Positions 26,071 to 40,360 of a stretch of DNA of 64,000 nt are shown one piece after another. Under the pieces are notes generated by a model. It searched no databases, was not told the origin of the DNA, and worked only from the letters and a program-made list of their open reading frames with translations. Source of the stretch: Opisthocomus hoazin (lineage: Eukaryota > Chordata > Aves > Opisthocomiformes > Opisthocomidae); NCBI RefSeq assembly GCF_030867145.1, contig NC_134415.1:68477300-68541299 (forward strand), written 5' to 3'. A program made the translations under genes and the position numbers. Numbering within the stretch: position 1 is the first letter of the stretch; every line of letters begins with the position of its first letter.

Positions 26071-28056
26071 CGTCGCCCTGAGCCTCCTGCTCTGAATTCT
26101 AGTTTCTGCTCACCTCTTCAGATGTCAAAAAAGCAAACAGAAATGACAGTTTGTAGGCACGCAAACAGCACCCTGGTTTTGACAACTGCCACGTGCTGCC
26201 AGGCACACAGACTGATGCATTTTGAAGCATCTGAAGTGTGTGACACAACGCCAGTTTTGCAGGTCTGCTGCCAAAGTTATAGCATTAGTCTCTAGAGCTT
26301 TTAAAGTAATGGGTTATTTGTGACAGCACGTGGGGACACAAGCACCAGGAATCTCAGTGATTTTTCTGAACCTTTTGGGGGTGGGAAATGGGAAGAAAGG
26401 AGAACCAAGCAGAATCTGGAAGATTTTTTCCCTTGAAGTATCTGCATCCTATGTAAGATCTAAGGTCATTTTCAACACTGCATCCAGGAGTAATTGTGTT
26501 GATGGTAACAAGGACATCTGCTATCTTTTTTCTCTTCTTTGCTCTGGCCTATGCCTTAAAAATGGAATAGTTTATGGGCTGACTGTATGGAATTGGAGCC
26601 TATGGAAAAAATGTGATTTTTTTCTAGAAAACATCTAACTCTGCTTCCCCATTATCATTCAGCTCTGTGATTGAATCTAACCTGCAGTAAAGTAGAACTT
26701 TCTGTAAAGCAATCAATATTCTGTTGTAGCTGGGTCTGGAGGAAGAAAAGGTCCTGATGAGCCATTAACATCCGTGGTGCCAGCAGAATTTATGCTATCT
26801 GATGATCTGTCTTCTGCAGACTGCCCTCAGCACTGTTTTATTTCTCATCCTTTCTTCCATTTCCCGTGTTACTGAAGCCTTTCTTGGAAAAGGCCCAGCT
26901 CTGCCCTGGGAAGTCAGCTTTATGGTACCAGATACACCAACACAGGCTTCAGGCTGCTGTGGATTCAAGTCTTGCATGTAATGAAGCTTCTTCCACTGTT
27001 GCATTCATAACACATAGTGAGGGATGTTGGCTAACAAGGACCCCGCTGGCCATGCTGGCTGCAAGCTGCTCGCACCTGGAGACTAAATAAAAGCACTGTG
27101 TGCCTCCCCAGTCTATGGGTACAGCCGGTTGTTTTCATCACATTCAGCATCTCTTGTTAAAAAAAAAATCTCACACACACTGCCCCAGGGAATTCAGTTT
27201 CATTTGTAAATCTGGGGATTAGCGCACGGTAAATACACCAGACACTGCAGTCAAGCTAAATGCTGAAAGGCGATGCTGTACCATCACTGCGTTAATTCGC
27301 CAGGCTCATCAGTATTTTAATCACAAATTCCAGGTGGCTTTTCTGAACCATGGGATTATTAAAGCACAGTGGGATTTCTTATTTCTATTGCCACTTTATT
27401 CAGGAAGCAAATATTCTGTAGCAACAATAGATTTGCTTCCTACAGCTGTCAAATGTTGCCAGCAATATGTACTAATGTTTCTGAGGAAGAGCTACTCCTC
27501 CTAGCCAGAGTGTCAGACCACAGGGTCATAGCTGCAATGGACATCTCAGATCTGCAGCCTGCAGCCCATCAAGGCAGAGAAGTAGATTCTGATTTTAAGA
27601 AAGGAAAAACAAAGTCAAGTTTTCTCACAGCCTGGGAAAAAAATCCCCGGTTCAGACTCGGGCAGCAGCAGCCTCTTGTTGCACCGAATCCGCTAGCTGA
27701 AACCACCCGGTTTAGCACAGGAACATGGGGAAAAATGGGACTGGGCCAGGTCTGTGTGCCCAGCTGCTGCCAGCTGATGTCCAGTGCCTCGGCCCCGCTG
27801 CATCCGATGGCACGTGTGTACCATCAGAGCGAGGAGGTGGACGGAGAACAGCCAAGATACTGCAGGGTGCCAACATTACACGGTGGCTTGTCCAAGCCCT
27901 GGGCTACAGGACCACCAAGGCAAGGTAAAACACTTTAATGTAATGCTGCACATCACATGGACAAAGCCATGGGAACAAGCAGAGTGCAGCTGAGGGCAAA
28001 TGGTAAATGACAACACTAAATTTTACCTAGTCCTCTTTAGATCGTCAATTAACCTG
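26071..28056. other. Non-coding stretch, nothing recognised
   Basis: The 189-codon frame at 27369-27938 overlaps other frames and lacks a domain signature, so it is not called as a gene. Confidence 0.5.
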
Positions 28057-28172
28057 TTGCTGAGAAGGGTTGTGGGCTCCCCCCCGCCTTGGAGATATTC
28101 ACAACTAGACTACACAAGGCTCTGAACAACACTGGTCTAGGGGCCCCTTCCACTTTAAATTGGTCTATAATC
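28057..28172 (+). mobile_element. CR1 LINE 3' UTR scrap
   Basis: The order GGTTGTGGGCTCC, TTGGAGATATTCACAACTAG, then a GACTACACAAGGCTCTGAAC-like stretch and GGGCCCCTTCCACTTTAAAT follows the 3' end of CR1 (compare 5598-5730). It is more diverged than the large copies, and its octamer tail is reduced to GTCTATAATC. Confidence 0.65.
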
Positions 28173-31100
28173 CAATAGCTCAGGATTACAAGTAGATAGC
28201 AGATAAAAATAGATAAAATATTTGTAAGGGGACATTGTCATGGTCTCTATGGTTATAGCTACTGATGTGAACCCTGAATAGTGACAGTGTTCCTACTTCC
28301 AGAAAGGAGCTGTCAGTAAGCAACACCATTAAAAGAAAAACTTCACAGTACGGCTTTCTAAAAAGACACATACTGTACTGTATTTTTCTCCAAAAGAATA
28401 GGCTTTTGTTCACATTTTCTTTGTATATATGTTATGGCTCTTCACTGAGACCCAATACTGGGTACTATTACACTAGGCCAAGTAAAAGTGAGTTAGTATT
28501 TTGGCAAGACAATAACAAATCAGTCGTCTTAGCATTTGGATATTCTGGAAAACTCTTTTCTTAGGGGGAAAGCAACAGCTTTACTGAGTCTAATTAAGTG
28601 ATAGATGGGAACTGACTTCTTTCACTCGTTTTGACAAAGAAGTCATGAGTTTCCTTCTGCGCTCCTCAGGACAGTTCACGGCTTGGCTACAGCCTAGCAG
28701 CACCAGGCTCCACCAGGTTCATGCTGGATGCCTGAAGTGCTTTTTTGTTGTGTGTCAAAGGTTGTATTACATACCTTATGTATTCCACCTGCCCTTACTC
28801 TTCCTCCTTTACAATATATGTGTACCTTTAGCCTTGGGGTCTTTACAGAGCTGAAATTTATTTATGGACTTTGCGCAGAGGAAAATCACTGCGAGTCGAT
28901 TGCATGATCATGGGCTGAGCTGGGGAGCTGCACTGGGTAGACAGAATGCCTTTGTAGATATAGGAACAAGCCCTGTGAAAGCAAGATGTAGTATAGGTCC
29001 TATGGCTGCTTCTGAAACTCAGATAACCAATGATCAGGTGTCTTTGTATATATGAGAAGTATTTTTCCCACTTAAGACATTTGCAGACCTACTCAATTGC
29101 ACTTTAGAATAGAACGTCACTGGTGACATTTCTCACTCACCTTCAACAGAAGAATGAATGTCTGACCTGCGTAAAAACCAAAAACACCCCATATTTCCTC
29201 TCCTGTTCTGTTCCTGATATTAAAGTATTGAGTTTTATACAAGTTTAATATCCAGAAATCTCATTTCTTTCTTTGTTGCACATTTTTTGGCTGTCTTGGA
29301 ATATAACAAATTACCAGAGTTTGTTTAGAAGTAGAGAAGCTGAAAATTGGTTATTTTATTTCCCTCCTCTGGCACTAAGAAAGCTCATCTAAAATTCTGA
29401 CCTCATCATTACTGTCACATTCATCTGTCTTTGGCTTTAAAGTGGTTCAAGGCAAAGTCCATTAGGCCTGTACTCAAAAAAATCTTACTTCGATCCTCAG
29501 CATCACACAGTTCCTCAGCAGAGAGGGCAGTACTGTGAGAGGAGAGGCAAATAGTCATGGTGTTGGTCCTTATATGTAAGGGGAAAGAGAAGCCAAAAGG
29601 CAGCAATGACAACTCAGCTTCCAGGAAACACTAACAGGAAGGCACTGCAGCAGCAGTGAGTGGCAGCCAGGAAGGCTGCTCAAGCATGCAAGCGCTCTAA
29701 AAGTGCTTTATAGTCATAGTAAACTTAGTATAGAACTATTTATACAGTTCCAACTGTACCTTTGACTGCATGCCATGCTTGTTTCTTCCCACTTTCCCAC
29801 GCCACATGGAAGGCCCTCAGAGTCATTCTTCATTCTCTTCATTGTAAGGTTTGTGGCAGCAGTAGCTTCTCAAACACTCAAAAGTCAAGACAGGGAAGGG
29901 CAGAGGGGAAGGAGAGGAATAAGTGGTGCATAATCATCATGGTAAAAAATGTCTACAAGAAAACAACAGCAAAAGTTGCTTTAAAAAAATCTTTTCTCTG
30001 ATCTGATCTGTTTTAAAAATACTGGGAATTGAGCTCTGCCCCATTCTAACCCACCCAAGCATTACAGAAGCGTCCACAGGGTGCGTGCCAGTGTCCCACA
30101 AACCTGTTTCCAGAGCAAGGCGGGACGAAGCAAGGTAATGCCATGGTTCTGCTTTTACATCTTCCTGCACCCTCAGTTTATGTCAGATCATCAAATTGAT
30201 TTCTTTTAATGTGGACTTTTCTCTTTAATTAGTGTAGATAAAGCTAAACTGACCTCAGTCTATTCAGTATGCCAATACAAGTCAGTGCAATTGGCCTGAG
30301 ACAGGTTGATTAAAGAAGTACCCATAATTGTTTTTAATAAGGTTAGACCTGCTGCTGCTTTAGAAAATCCTTCACTGAAATTCAGTTTCTGTAGAAGAGC
30401 AAGCCATTCTCCCTGTTTCACAGCTGGGCTCAACCTGCCACACAATGCCAGGAGTTTAGAAATATCTGACACCTACCCTAAATCACTTCTTTGTATGCAA
30501 AAGGGTTGAAATGAAAAAGAAATACTTCAGTCATCATTTTCCACTGCTTTTTTTATTCATCTGAGAAGACTAATTAAAATATGAAACTTATTTTAGATTT
30601 GTGTTGATGTTATAAAACTTGCCAGTCTGTTAACAATGAAAAGTTTGTGGTTTTCAGTCAAAATATTGTTATAAAATAGAAGGAAGCAGTAAGACACAGA
30701 GAGAAAAATTTCCTTTCACTTCATTCCACACAAAACCGGTGACTTTCAGTCAGGAACGTTTTAGAGAAGAGTCATGAGAAGAAGTACTTTACTTTTAGGC
30801 ACGTTGATAAGACAAGGTTTGTAGGTAGAGTTCATATTTTTACTGAATGAAGTAGCTTAGCTGGAAAAAAAAGGAGGTTTTGGATACATAAACCCTCTTC
30901 CCAGTCTCTGAAGAATGTGGAGATTTGGGGATTGTTTAATGTGTTGATATCCATTATTTTAAGAGACTTACATTGGAGAAGCCCCCAGACTGCCTCCGCT
31001 CCTTTAAGATGCCTCAGCTTGAACATTCAGAAACTCATTTGGAAAACTGGGCTGTGGAAGATATAAAATAGACATGGTAAAAGGATTAGCCATCTCAAAG

Positions 31101-34100
31101 GCGTAGTTAGAAAGACACAGGCTAAATTGTATCATCCTTAATTTCACGGTCCTTATCAACTTCCGAAGGAGCTTGGCAAATATATCCAAGGGCACGGTTC
31201 TGTTTTTGAAGTGTAAATTGGCACCTCCCTATCCCACTTGAAAGCTCTAGCGCATCAATTTGCAAAACCTAAGAGCATTTTTTTTCACACTACTTTGGTA
31301 ATATATTCCACAAATTGTATCCGCAGTGGCAGTGCTGTTAGCATTCAGGAGGCAGTTAAACATGCAGCCTCCCAGACACCTGCGCACAGAACCCATCCCA
31401 GCCATCGCCCTGCTGGAGGTAACACAGATTCCTTTGAAGTCGGTGGAAGAACTTCAGAAATTCACCCTGAATTTCAGTGGAATCTGTGAAAGGTGGGATG
31501 AAAAACATCTAGAAATATCCGTAGTGCCAAAGGGACTAATAAGGACTGTTGCTTTTGTAATTGCCACTTCATTACACGTGTAATGTTTTCATGCCTGGAG
31601 AATTTGAAGGAACAACATAGCAAATACATATGCAAGCACACACATTCTTTGCTCTCTTCTGCTAAAACTGTATGTTCTGATAGCATTTTGAACAGCTGGA
31701 GGTTTAATAATTATTGCTCTGGTTTATTGAAAGAAATTTAACAGCTCCACCACTGAATCTTTTCTCCACAGCAATCTGCACTTGAAGGGGTGTCAATGAA
31801 CATGCTCCAGCATTATAATAACTCCACTGCAATCATTTATAGAAAGCCCTTCTATGCTCATCTGAAAAAGGAGGCAGAAAATTGAGGCCAGAATGATTCG
31901 TATTCTACCCCTGCTTATTTGTAATCCTGTTAAAAGAAAAAGCTCTTGCAGGGCCTCTTATGACTATTTGAAAATACAGAACTGACTAAAAAGGCAAAGG
32001 TTTATATTATTGCCTCCTACAGTGGGAGAAGAGACATCAGACATCTAAGCTGATCGTACCTAAAGCTTCAGCACCTGCCATTATCTAAGCTTTGGAGACC
32101 ATTAATATTCAGTAGTTTTGCTTCTCTTTCCCTTTAGCTGCTCTCAGCTCACCTAGGGCCACCAGCCAGTGACAGTCTTTGTCACCGCCAGCTCCCAGCC
32201 CATATTCCTCCTCCACCATCCTCCTGCAGCCATCACTCTCCGTGATGTCTGGGCTGGCGCAGCGGGAGGGGAGGGAGCTGCCCCCAGCCAGGGTGAGCTG
32301 AAGAGCTCACCCCATGAAGCCCGAACAGCATTTCTGCTATACAAACAGGCAGCAAGGCACACGTTCGGCAGCCATCTCTGCACGTCAGCTCACACCTACT
32401 CGGAGCAGCAGGACTTGCAATGCAGGGGGACAAAGGGCATCCAAGAGATTGAAGGGAATACGGTGTGCCGTGCGGAGCGCAGCAGCACTTTGATGTCCTT
32501 GGATAAAAGCATAAAATACTTTCTGACCCGTACCATATAGGTCAAGGTGGGGTTGGTCTTGTTTCTCAAAAAGACAACTTGTTACATTTTGATCTTGTGA
32601 AAACAACTTTAAAAAAATCACAGATTTTTCGGAATACAGACTGTGTCACTGAGCTTTCCAGACTCATTAGTGTTTTCCAGACTGAAACAGTGTCTGATTT
32701 GCCTTACATTTTGCTTCCTGAATGAAACCCAGAATAAACCTACTATGAATATTCTCCTAATAGCTAGGCAAAAAATCCCCATGCTCAGTGACCCCCTGCC
32801 TGACTTTCCAGGGAAGCTAGCAGGCAGAGGAGCAGGGGGAGATAGGGACAGGGATGCCTTCCCTGTGCTGGCAGTTGGGAAGCAAGGTTCAATTAGAAAA
32901 CGCTGAGAGCCTCACGGGCAGCATCACTGCAGAGGCTGGTGTCAGCACATAGTAAGTCCCCGAGGCTGGAGCAGAGTAAGGGAGAACCAAGCCGGGCTGG
33001 CTGTTTTTATCTCCCCGCAACCTAATTGCATGGAAATGTTTTGGGAACACACAGCTGCCGTTACACATGGCACTGGCCCGTTGTTGAAAGCAGACAGAAA
33101 TGCCTGTTTAACCAACCCCAGGACTTCTGTGTGGCTGTGGGAAGACATGCTTTTTCTAACCCCAACAGACAAGCTTCTGACGATTTATCCATCCACAGCA
33201 GCCATCTGTTTCAATAAAGATCATCTGCACCCAAGGACAGGTGGGACCCTAAATCTGCATAGCAAAGCTAATGTTTCTGCTCTGTCTCTTAAGACAGAGA
33301 GCTGCCGAGAGACATCTCTGCCATCGTCAGCCTTTTAACGAGGAGCAGTGATTGCTGGAGGTGCTTTGGGACCCTGGTTAACATCTAGCATTTTCTGCCC
33401 CCGAACCACCACCATTGCTCATCAGCAAAGTTCTGCTCTTTGGTACGTGACCTGCTGCCTTCTCCACTTGTCCTTGCTGCTCCCACCCCAGAAATACCCT
33501 CCTTGTGTCAGTGCTGTGTCGCCCAAAGTGCAGGACGTCCGCCAGCCCCGTGTGCATGCTGCAGTCCACCCACCCTCGTCCCCTGGGCTGCGAGGGATGC
33601 TGGGGGCTCTGGCCCACGCCTGACCCTTGGCATCTCTGTCTCAGGGGTTCTTCTCTTCGGGGAGAGGTTACTTAGCTCACATTGCTTTTTGGGGGGTCTG
33701 TTTGTACTTTGCTTGCTTTGAATTTTCCCCATCAACTTCCCACCAAGGCACTCCAGCAGCAGTGCCTTTTTCCCACAGCCCATCTGGAAAAGACACTGGG
33801 ATTAAGGTGATGAAAATGTGGCCCTGATTTTCTCCAGCCTTCTGAGCCCACTGTTACTCGGGAGAGACAGAACTGTCGCTGGCTGCATGCAAATTTAATT
33901 GTGAGGCTTTTTAGTGGATTTAAATGGGTTTAGCTACTCCAAAGCAGCTTTCATAACGTGTCTCTCAGCTGCTGAGTGTGTAGACCTCCATGGAGAATTT
34001 GACTCCTCACAAACTAGCTTTGTTGGTTTGTTTATGCAGGGATCTAGGCATTTTGGGTGTTAAATAAGCTTTAAAACACTCTTGGCTGCAAAGCAAAAGG

Positions 34101-37100
34101 ACCTGGTTGTAGGCCCAAGGCAAAGGCAGTAGCTGATCTGCCTGATAAGAACGGTTCATTGAAAAATCAGTCACGCCTCAAGCTCACCACAAAAAGTGCT
34201 CTCCCTGGTCATCTTATAAACCCAAAGGAAGGCCTGTGCTCCAGGATAAAGACTATCCACAGAAATTAAGTGCCTTTTACACGGAGGCAGAGAACAATTA
34301 GATGACAGCCTTCCCACCAAGATATTAAACCAGTTTGGTCCCCTAAAGTTTTCAGCAACGACAAGAGCTGCAAGGAAAATGCCCCTTCTGAATTGCAGCC
34401 ACGGCCTAAGATGCGCACATGCTGCTCAGCCCCTACAAATTGCCGTTCCTCACTGGCTGCTCCATTTTCTTCCCAGGATAGCATCTCACTGGATTTGCCC
34501 AAGAGGATCACGTTATCTGTGTATAACTCCACGCTTTTTTTGTACCGGGCTTATCGCTCACAGCCACGCAGAGTCTGGCAGCAGAGCTGACCTTTGATAC
34601 GTCTATTGCTGCTCACCACTGAGGTAGCCCTATAAATTTTCCTAACGTTTCACAAATATAAATGGGTTGTTCCTGTTCCAAAGAAGGACCATAACAGTTC
34701 AAAAAGCGCTGTGCCAGGAGAATAGTTCGATCAAGGTTAATGAGCTATTCAAGTATGATCAAGAGAAATCACGTGTAATGTGTAAGGATGTAGGTGACTT
34801 TATTGATCTCAGCCTGGCAGAGCCCAAACTCATGCCACTCCCGCCTGGTATCACCAGAAATAAAACCCAGTTCAACACTTGAAATGGCAGCGTTGAAATG
34901 TTGAAGCAGCAGAGCACTCAACACCAGGCATTTTCCACCTCCGTTATCCTTCCTGCAACAAAGCCTGGCTTTGCATGAAGCGGGCTGCGTGAGAAGTGAA
35001 AGCAGCGTGGACAGAAACAGCGATGCCAGGAGAGGCACCTTCCACACCGTTCACAGCTGAGCAAATTGGTCAAAATTTTTGTTCTTGCACCCGAACAGCC
35101 ACCCACTCGTGCCAGCCGCTCTCCTCACAACACACCCACTCTCGCAGCAGGACAGGTTTCTCCAGTCCCTGCCCAGAGGCTGAGAGAGGGGTAGCTGGGG
35201 AACACGAAGGGGCTCGACAGAAAACCTCTCCCATGCCTCCCATGTGGGAGACGCTGGAACCATGCGACTTAGCCTGAGACAGCCCACAGGGATGGAAGGA
35301 CTGAATCTATTTTGAACTTTTTTGTCTTTGGAAAAATCTGGATATAAACAGCTGCTTGGAGCCACTGCTGCCAGTTTGTTCTTCCTCTGGACATTTTTCT
35401 GGAGCAGAACAACGAGACCTTTTCATCTTCTATCTGGAGTTCTAGCATTTGCAGGGTTTTACCTCAGGCTTCAGAAGCATGCAGCTTTTCGGTGAATGTT
35501 GAACAAACTGAAGTGCACAATTACCTACAAATTGCCATCGGATGGATGTTGATTACAGTAAATAAGAACTGAAGAGATCGTACAGAAGCAACTTGAAAGC
35601 AACAAAAATGAAGCTCATTTATGTTTCTCAGCCTGCCTTCAGTAGCTTTGTTGTGTATACACTACATTTTCCACCCTGATTGAAATTCAAATTAGTTTTT
35701 AACGTGGGAAGGTCTAGTGAGAACTAAAGATATCCTTCATCTGCAGATTTGGAAATCTCGTATTTAAAGTGTGGTATTTAGCCAAAAAAGCAGTTTGTCA
35801 AGCCAAGCAGCCTGACCCGAGCAAACTTCATGGCAGGCTTTGGGCAGAGTAAGACCCTTGCCCGCACCCCATCTGTTCCTTCACAAAAATCTCTGTGCTA
35901 GCGCTGCTGGGACAGACTAGGTGAGCACTGCAGCAAAGAAGAGCGAGGAGAAGTCACAAGAAACGAGTCTCGTGTTCAGCCTGTGTAACTCAGCAGGCCT
36001 CCCATCTGCAATTAGCCCTTTTATAGCATTGTTCCTCCAGCACGGCAAAGCCTGCCTATGAACTGAGTGCCACTAACACATCTTTTCCTCCGTTGCTTGC
36101 TGTGAAAATGCAGTGACACGGTATGAGGGCAGGAAAGGGCTGGTGTCACTGAGGACAGCACTGAGATGTGCCTTCAAAAGAGGATGAAATTTTGTGCTTC
36201 CAAAGGAGATGAGGCAAGAGAGAAAAATGGCAACGGCTCCCACCACCTGCTCCCACTTCTGCAGTGAGGGATGTCTGGAGTAAGTGGATGCTCTTTAGCA
36301 TTTACACTGCCATAGGTGAGAGAAGAGAAAGCCCGCTAGCACTTTGCTCTGTGTCACACTCCCCATTAGCACCAGGAGCAACAGGAAGCTCCCTCTGCCT
36401 TCTGAAGTGCAGAGATTGCGTTTGAAAAGCCACTCACCCCTGAACAGTGCTCATACAACGCAAGCTGAAGTCATTCCTTCAGAAGGTATTCCTTGTGGTC
36501 TGACATTGGGATGGTCTCTGCGTGCAGCGACCAGCTTTTTGGTTCCATCTTGAATGTTCATTTGTGAGCAGACCACTTGACTCTTTCAGTGAAGGATTAG
36601 GACTTGCAGTCCATGTTTTTGTTTTCAGAACATGTTGGCTGTGTTCTTCTTCCACTACAGCACAAATGAAATCCGTAACATGTGGCACTGTAGGCAAGGA
36701 CCAAAAAAAAGAAGTTTTTTTTTGCAGGTACTGGCCCCGTTGTCTTCCTGCCTCTGGAATACACTTCCAGCTAAACCCACGTGGTGGATGCAGAAGAAAC
36801 AGCACAATGAGTAATGGCGAGAGACCGGATCTGTTTAACTCAATACTTTCCCACTTGTGGAAAAAAATTGTATTTTTTTCCCCTTTTTCCCTTTGATTTT
36901 AAATGATTGATGCAATAAATTAGCTGTAATTAGACTCTGTAGGTTTGCATTCCTCACCAGCCTCTAATTAGCAGTGTAGCAGACGGCACAAGCAGCCCGG
37001 CCGCCAAGCACTATGTGGGTTCACTCTTTTGGGGTGCACCGCTTCCTCGCCGGGCGAGCGGCAGCAGCCATGCCCTTCCCTTCGGGAAGAGGGCACGCCG

Positions 37101-38569
37101 CAGAGGCTGCCTCCCCAGCGCCCGAACCCGGCTTGCTTTTTGTCAGAGTTCACAGTTTTTTCTCTTGTCCCCGGCCAGGGGATGGAGCTTTCCAGCCACA
37201 GCTTCTCCCCCAGGGCCTGCTCTCTCGCTCCCTCCTCCTCCTCACTCACAGTGGTCTGCAGCCACCTCGGTGGGGAGGGCAAACACCGAAAACCTAAGGA
37301 AATGTGAGACTGTGGCAGAAGTCCTTGAGCAAAAAGGCCTCTGAAAGCTGTAGATGTGTCTTGACAGATGTTAATGCTCTTTACTGATAACTCCAAATTA
37401 AAGTGACAGTTTTTAAAACGGCTTTTGGATCTGATTTTCACGGTGGCCTGAGCCACAGTTTTTTCCCTTCGAGCCATGATGAGGGCAAGAGCAATCTGGT
37501 GAACACAAGCTTTGATCCTGACTGAGACTCCAGAGCACGGTCACTGTAGAAATGAAACTACTAACAAAGCTGTAGAAGAGTGAGGTGCCTGCCTAGAGAT
37601 GTTCCTGCCCCTCTTCTGGAGGTGAGTAGAAGATCTTTGTGTATATGAATTAGGGATTTCTTTTTTTATGATCACTTTCCTTGATCAGAAGTACCCTGGG
37701 AACCTGCAGCTTGTGAACAAAAGACTTCTGTGATCTCTCTTTCAGTAGGATCGCTGTTCTCTCTTAGGTTTAAGGGAGAAGAATGGAAGTCAAAGCACCT
37801 CACAGAGAGGGCTCTGTACAACATCCTTTTGCATTTTATATTTGCCAGTTTGGTATTTATTCTTTTGCTGTCTTCACACCTGGATGTTATCCTGTGGTTA
37901 TGACCTTCATCCCATAAGTAAGAAGATTTTTTTCTCTATCTCGGTTGCAGTTGTGATTTCTTCCTTGCTACTCCTGCTCTCAGTGTCCTCCTCCAACCCG
38001 CCTCGATGTTCCCAACATTTGTTCCCATCTCATGCTCAGTACATGTCCTGCTCCCTTGGGTGCTTCTGCTGTCAATGAGCAACAAAGGTTGTACTACCCA
38101 GCACTAATAGTACTGCCAGTGCCAGGCAGCATGCAGGTCCCTGTCATGCCTAGTGTTGGCAAAAAAGCAGAGGCTTTCCTCGTGCCGCTACATGCCGTGC
38201 CGGAGGATGAAGCGACGCAGTGGCACGAGGGTCTTGCGCAGCCTGGTTGAAAGACCCAGGCCAGCAGTGTGCGGGGGAACAGGGATAATGCAACCAGACA
38301 GGTCTGTTCTGGGAAATGTAACCTTGGGTTCATGCTCTGGCATTGAGGTGGCATAGTGCACTGAGAAAAGGCAGCAGGAATATCTGGTATAAAAACAGAC
38401 TGACCGTGAGCACAAGGAGAATGAGCGAAGAGAGAGGAATCTTTGCAAGGAAGGGCAATGCGATAGGCAGTAGTCCTCTGCCAGTCATAAACGTGACCCA
38501 TGTAGCCAAGATGTACAAGCAGTGATGATTTCAAGCCAGATGGACAGAGATGTGTGACAGTGCTTTCTT
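28173..38569. other. 10.4 kb without recognised repeat or gene
   Basis: This is the longest stretch with no transposon I can recognise. It is mixed: AT-rich parts (28.2-31.7 kb, 35.5-36.0 kb) and GC-richer patches with some CpG (32.1-32.5, 33.4-33.8, 37.0-37.3 kb). No terminal or internal exon could be supported. A homeodomain-type motif cluster lies at 36904-36971 (see findings). Confidence 0.5.
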
Positions 38570-39583
38570 AGAATCAGAGAATCAGAGAATGCTTTGGCTT
38601 GGAAGGGACCTTTAGAGGTCATCTAGCCCAACCCCCCTGCAGTGAGCAGGGACATCTTCAACTAGAGCAGGTTGCTCAGAGCCCCGTCCAACCTGGCCTT
38701 GAATGTTTCCAGGGATGAGGCCTCCACTGCCTCTCTGGGAACCTGTTCCAGTGTTTCACCACCCTCATGGTAAAAAAATTCTTCCTTATATCCAGTTTAA
38801 ATCTACCCTCCCTCAGTTTAAAGCCATTGCTCCTTGTCCTGTCCCAACAGAACAAGCTCTGCAAAAAAGATTTTCCCCATCTTTCCTACAGGACCCCTTC
38901 AGGTACTGCAAGGCCACAATAAGGTCTCCTCACAGCCTTCTCTTCTCCAGGCTGAGTGGCCCCAACTCCTTCAGCCTTTCCTCACAGGAGAGGTGCTCCA
39001 GCCCTCTGATCATCTTTGTGGCCCTCCTCTGGACCTGCTCCAACAGCTCCATGTCCTACTTGTGATGGGGCGCTCCAGAGCTGGACACAGGACTCCAGGT
39101 GGGGTCTCACCAGAGTGGAGTAGAGGGGCAGAATCACCTCCCTCGACCTGCTGGCCACGATTCTCTTGATGCAGTTCAGTATACAGTTGGCCTTCTGGGC
39201 TGCGAGCGCACATTGCTGGGTCATGTCCAAGTTTTCATCTACCAGTACCCCCAAGTCCTTCTTGGCAGGGCTGCTCTCAAGCCCTTCATCCCCCAGCCTG
39301 TGTTGATAGCAGGGGTTACCCTGCACTTGGCCTTGTTGAACCTCATGAGGTTCACACAGGCTCACTTCTCGAGCTTGTCCAGGTCCCTCTGGATGGCATC
39401 CCTTCCCTCAGGTGTGTTAACCAGCTTGGCGTCATCTGCAAACTTGCTGAGGGTGCATTAGATCTCACTGTCATTGGTGAAAAAGTTAAACAGCACTGGT
39501 CCCAACACTGACCCCTGAGGGACACCACTTGTCACCAGCATCCATTTGGACATCAAGCTGTTGACCACTACTCTCTGGATGTG

Positions 39584-39588
39584 ACCAT
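39584..39588. repeat. Left target-site duplication of solo LTR
   Basis: ACCAT, directly before the TGT end of the LTR and identical to 40356-40360. Confidence 0.9.
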
Positions 39589-40355
39589 TGTCACGGTTTA
39601 GAGCAGGGTGGCAATACACCGAGTGGCAGATGCCATTAGCCTCCACCCTCCCACCAGAGGAAGGGAAAAGGAGCAAAAGGGAGAGAGACTTACAAATTGA
39701 ATATCAAAACAGCTTTACTAATAACACTAATAAGACTAATAATATTAATAATCAGAGAAATAAGGCAAAATATCCAAAACTGGTACTGAGTTTCCCGGCG
39801 TTGGGTGCCTGGTGGTGGTGTCCCTCCAGCAGCTGCAGGCAGCACCAGGCAGTCCCGGACTGGACTCGGCAGCAGACGGGAACTGGACTCAGGGATGCAT
39901 GGATTGGAATCTGGATCAGGATTGCAGGCAGGACAATGAGCAGGGTCCTCTTCAGAAGCCGGCCATGGATGAAGACAGCAAGACCCTCATGATCCCCCAG
40001 CTTTAAACTGAGTATGACCTGTATGGCGTGGAATACTGCCTTGGTGAATATCGGGTCACCTGTTCTGTCCGCCCCTCCTCACAAGAATGACCCTTTACGA
40101 CTTCTCACTTGCGGGGTCTAAGAGATCTGTCGGTGGCCTTGGCTGCTGTAGTGATAATTATAAACAGGGGCCTTTTTCCACATTTCTTTCCTACCATTCG
40201 CTCAGCATAACTGTAAACATCAGGTATTATGAGCTTTGGAGCAGAGAGTGTCTGTCCGCAGTCAGCTTCAGAAAAATGCAGTTACTTGGAAGAACTTAGC
40301 TGTAAGGAAGGTTCACTAAAAGAGAATTGGTTCTATTTTCACCAAAACCAGGACA
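39589..40355 (-). mobile_element. Solo LTR, avian ERV-L type
   Basis: A 767-bp block with TG...CA ends sits inside a CR1. On the minus strand it opens TGTCCTGGTTTTGGTGAAAA, a beginning typical of avian ERV-L LTRs, and closes CCGTGACA. The ends are weakly inverted copies of each other. Five-base direct repeats (ACCAT) flank it; five bases is the usual target duplication for ERV-L-type elements. No internal gag, pol or env sequence lies next to it, so it is a solo LTR left by recombination between two LTRs of one provirus. A candidate TATA-type box (TTTATAATTA) is at 40164-40151 on minus and a variant polyadenylation signal AGTAAA at 39719-39714; both are guesses from position. An AT-rich ATTATTAATA-like stretch lies just upstream of that signal. 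Confidence 0.88.
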
Positions 40356-40360
40356 ACCAT
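40356..40360. repeat. Right target-site duplication of solo LTR
   Basis: ACCAT, directly after the CA end of the LTR and identical to 39584-39588. With one copy removed, the CR1 coding frame continues without shift across the junction. Confidence 0.9.

Noticed and set aside
39589-40355. Open frames inside the LTR (for example 39588-39992 on +) considered as viral genes
   Set aside because: They run opposite to the LTR orientation and within LTR sequence; no gag, pol or env motif is present.
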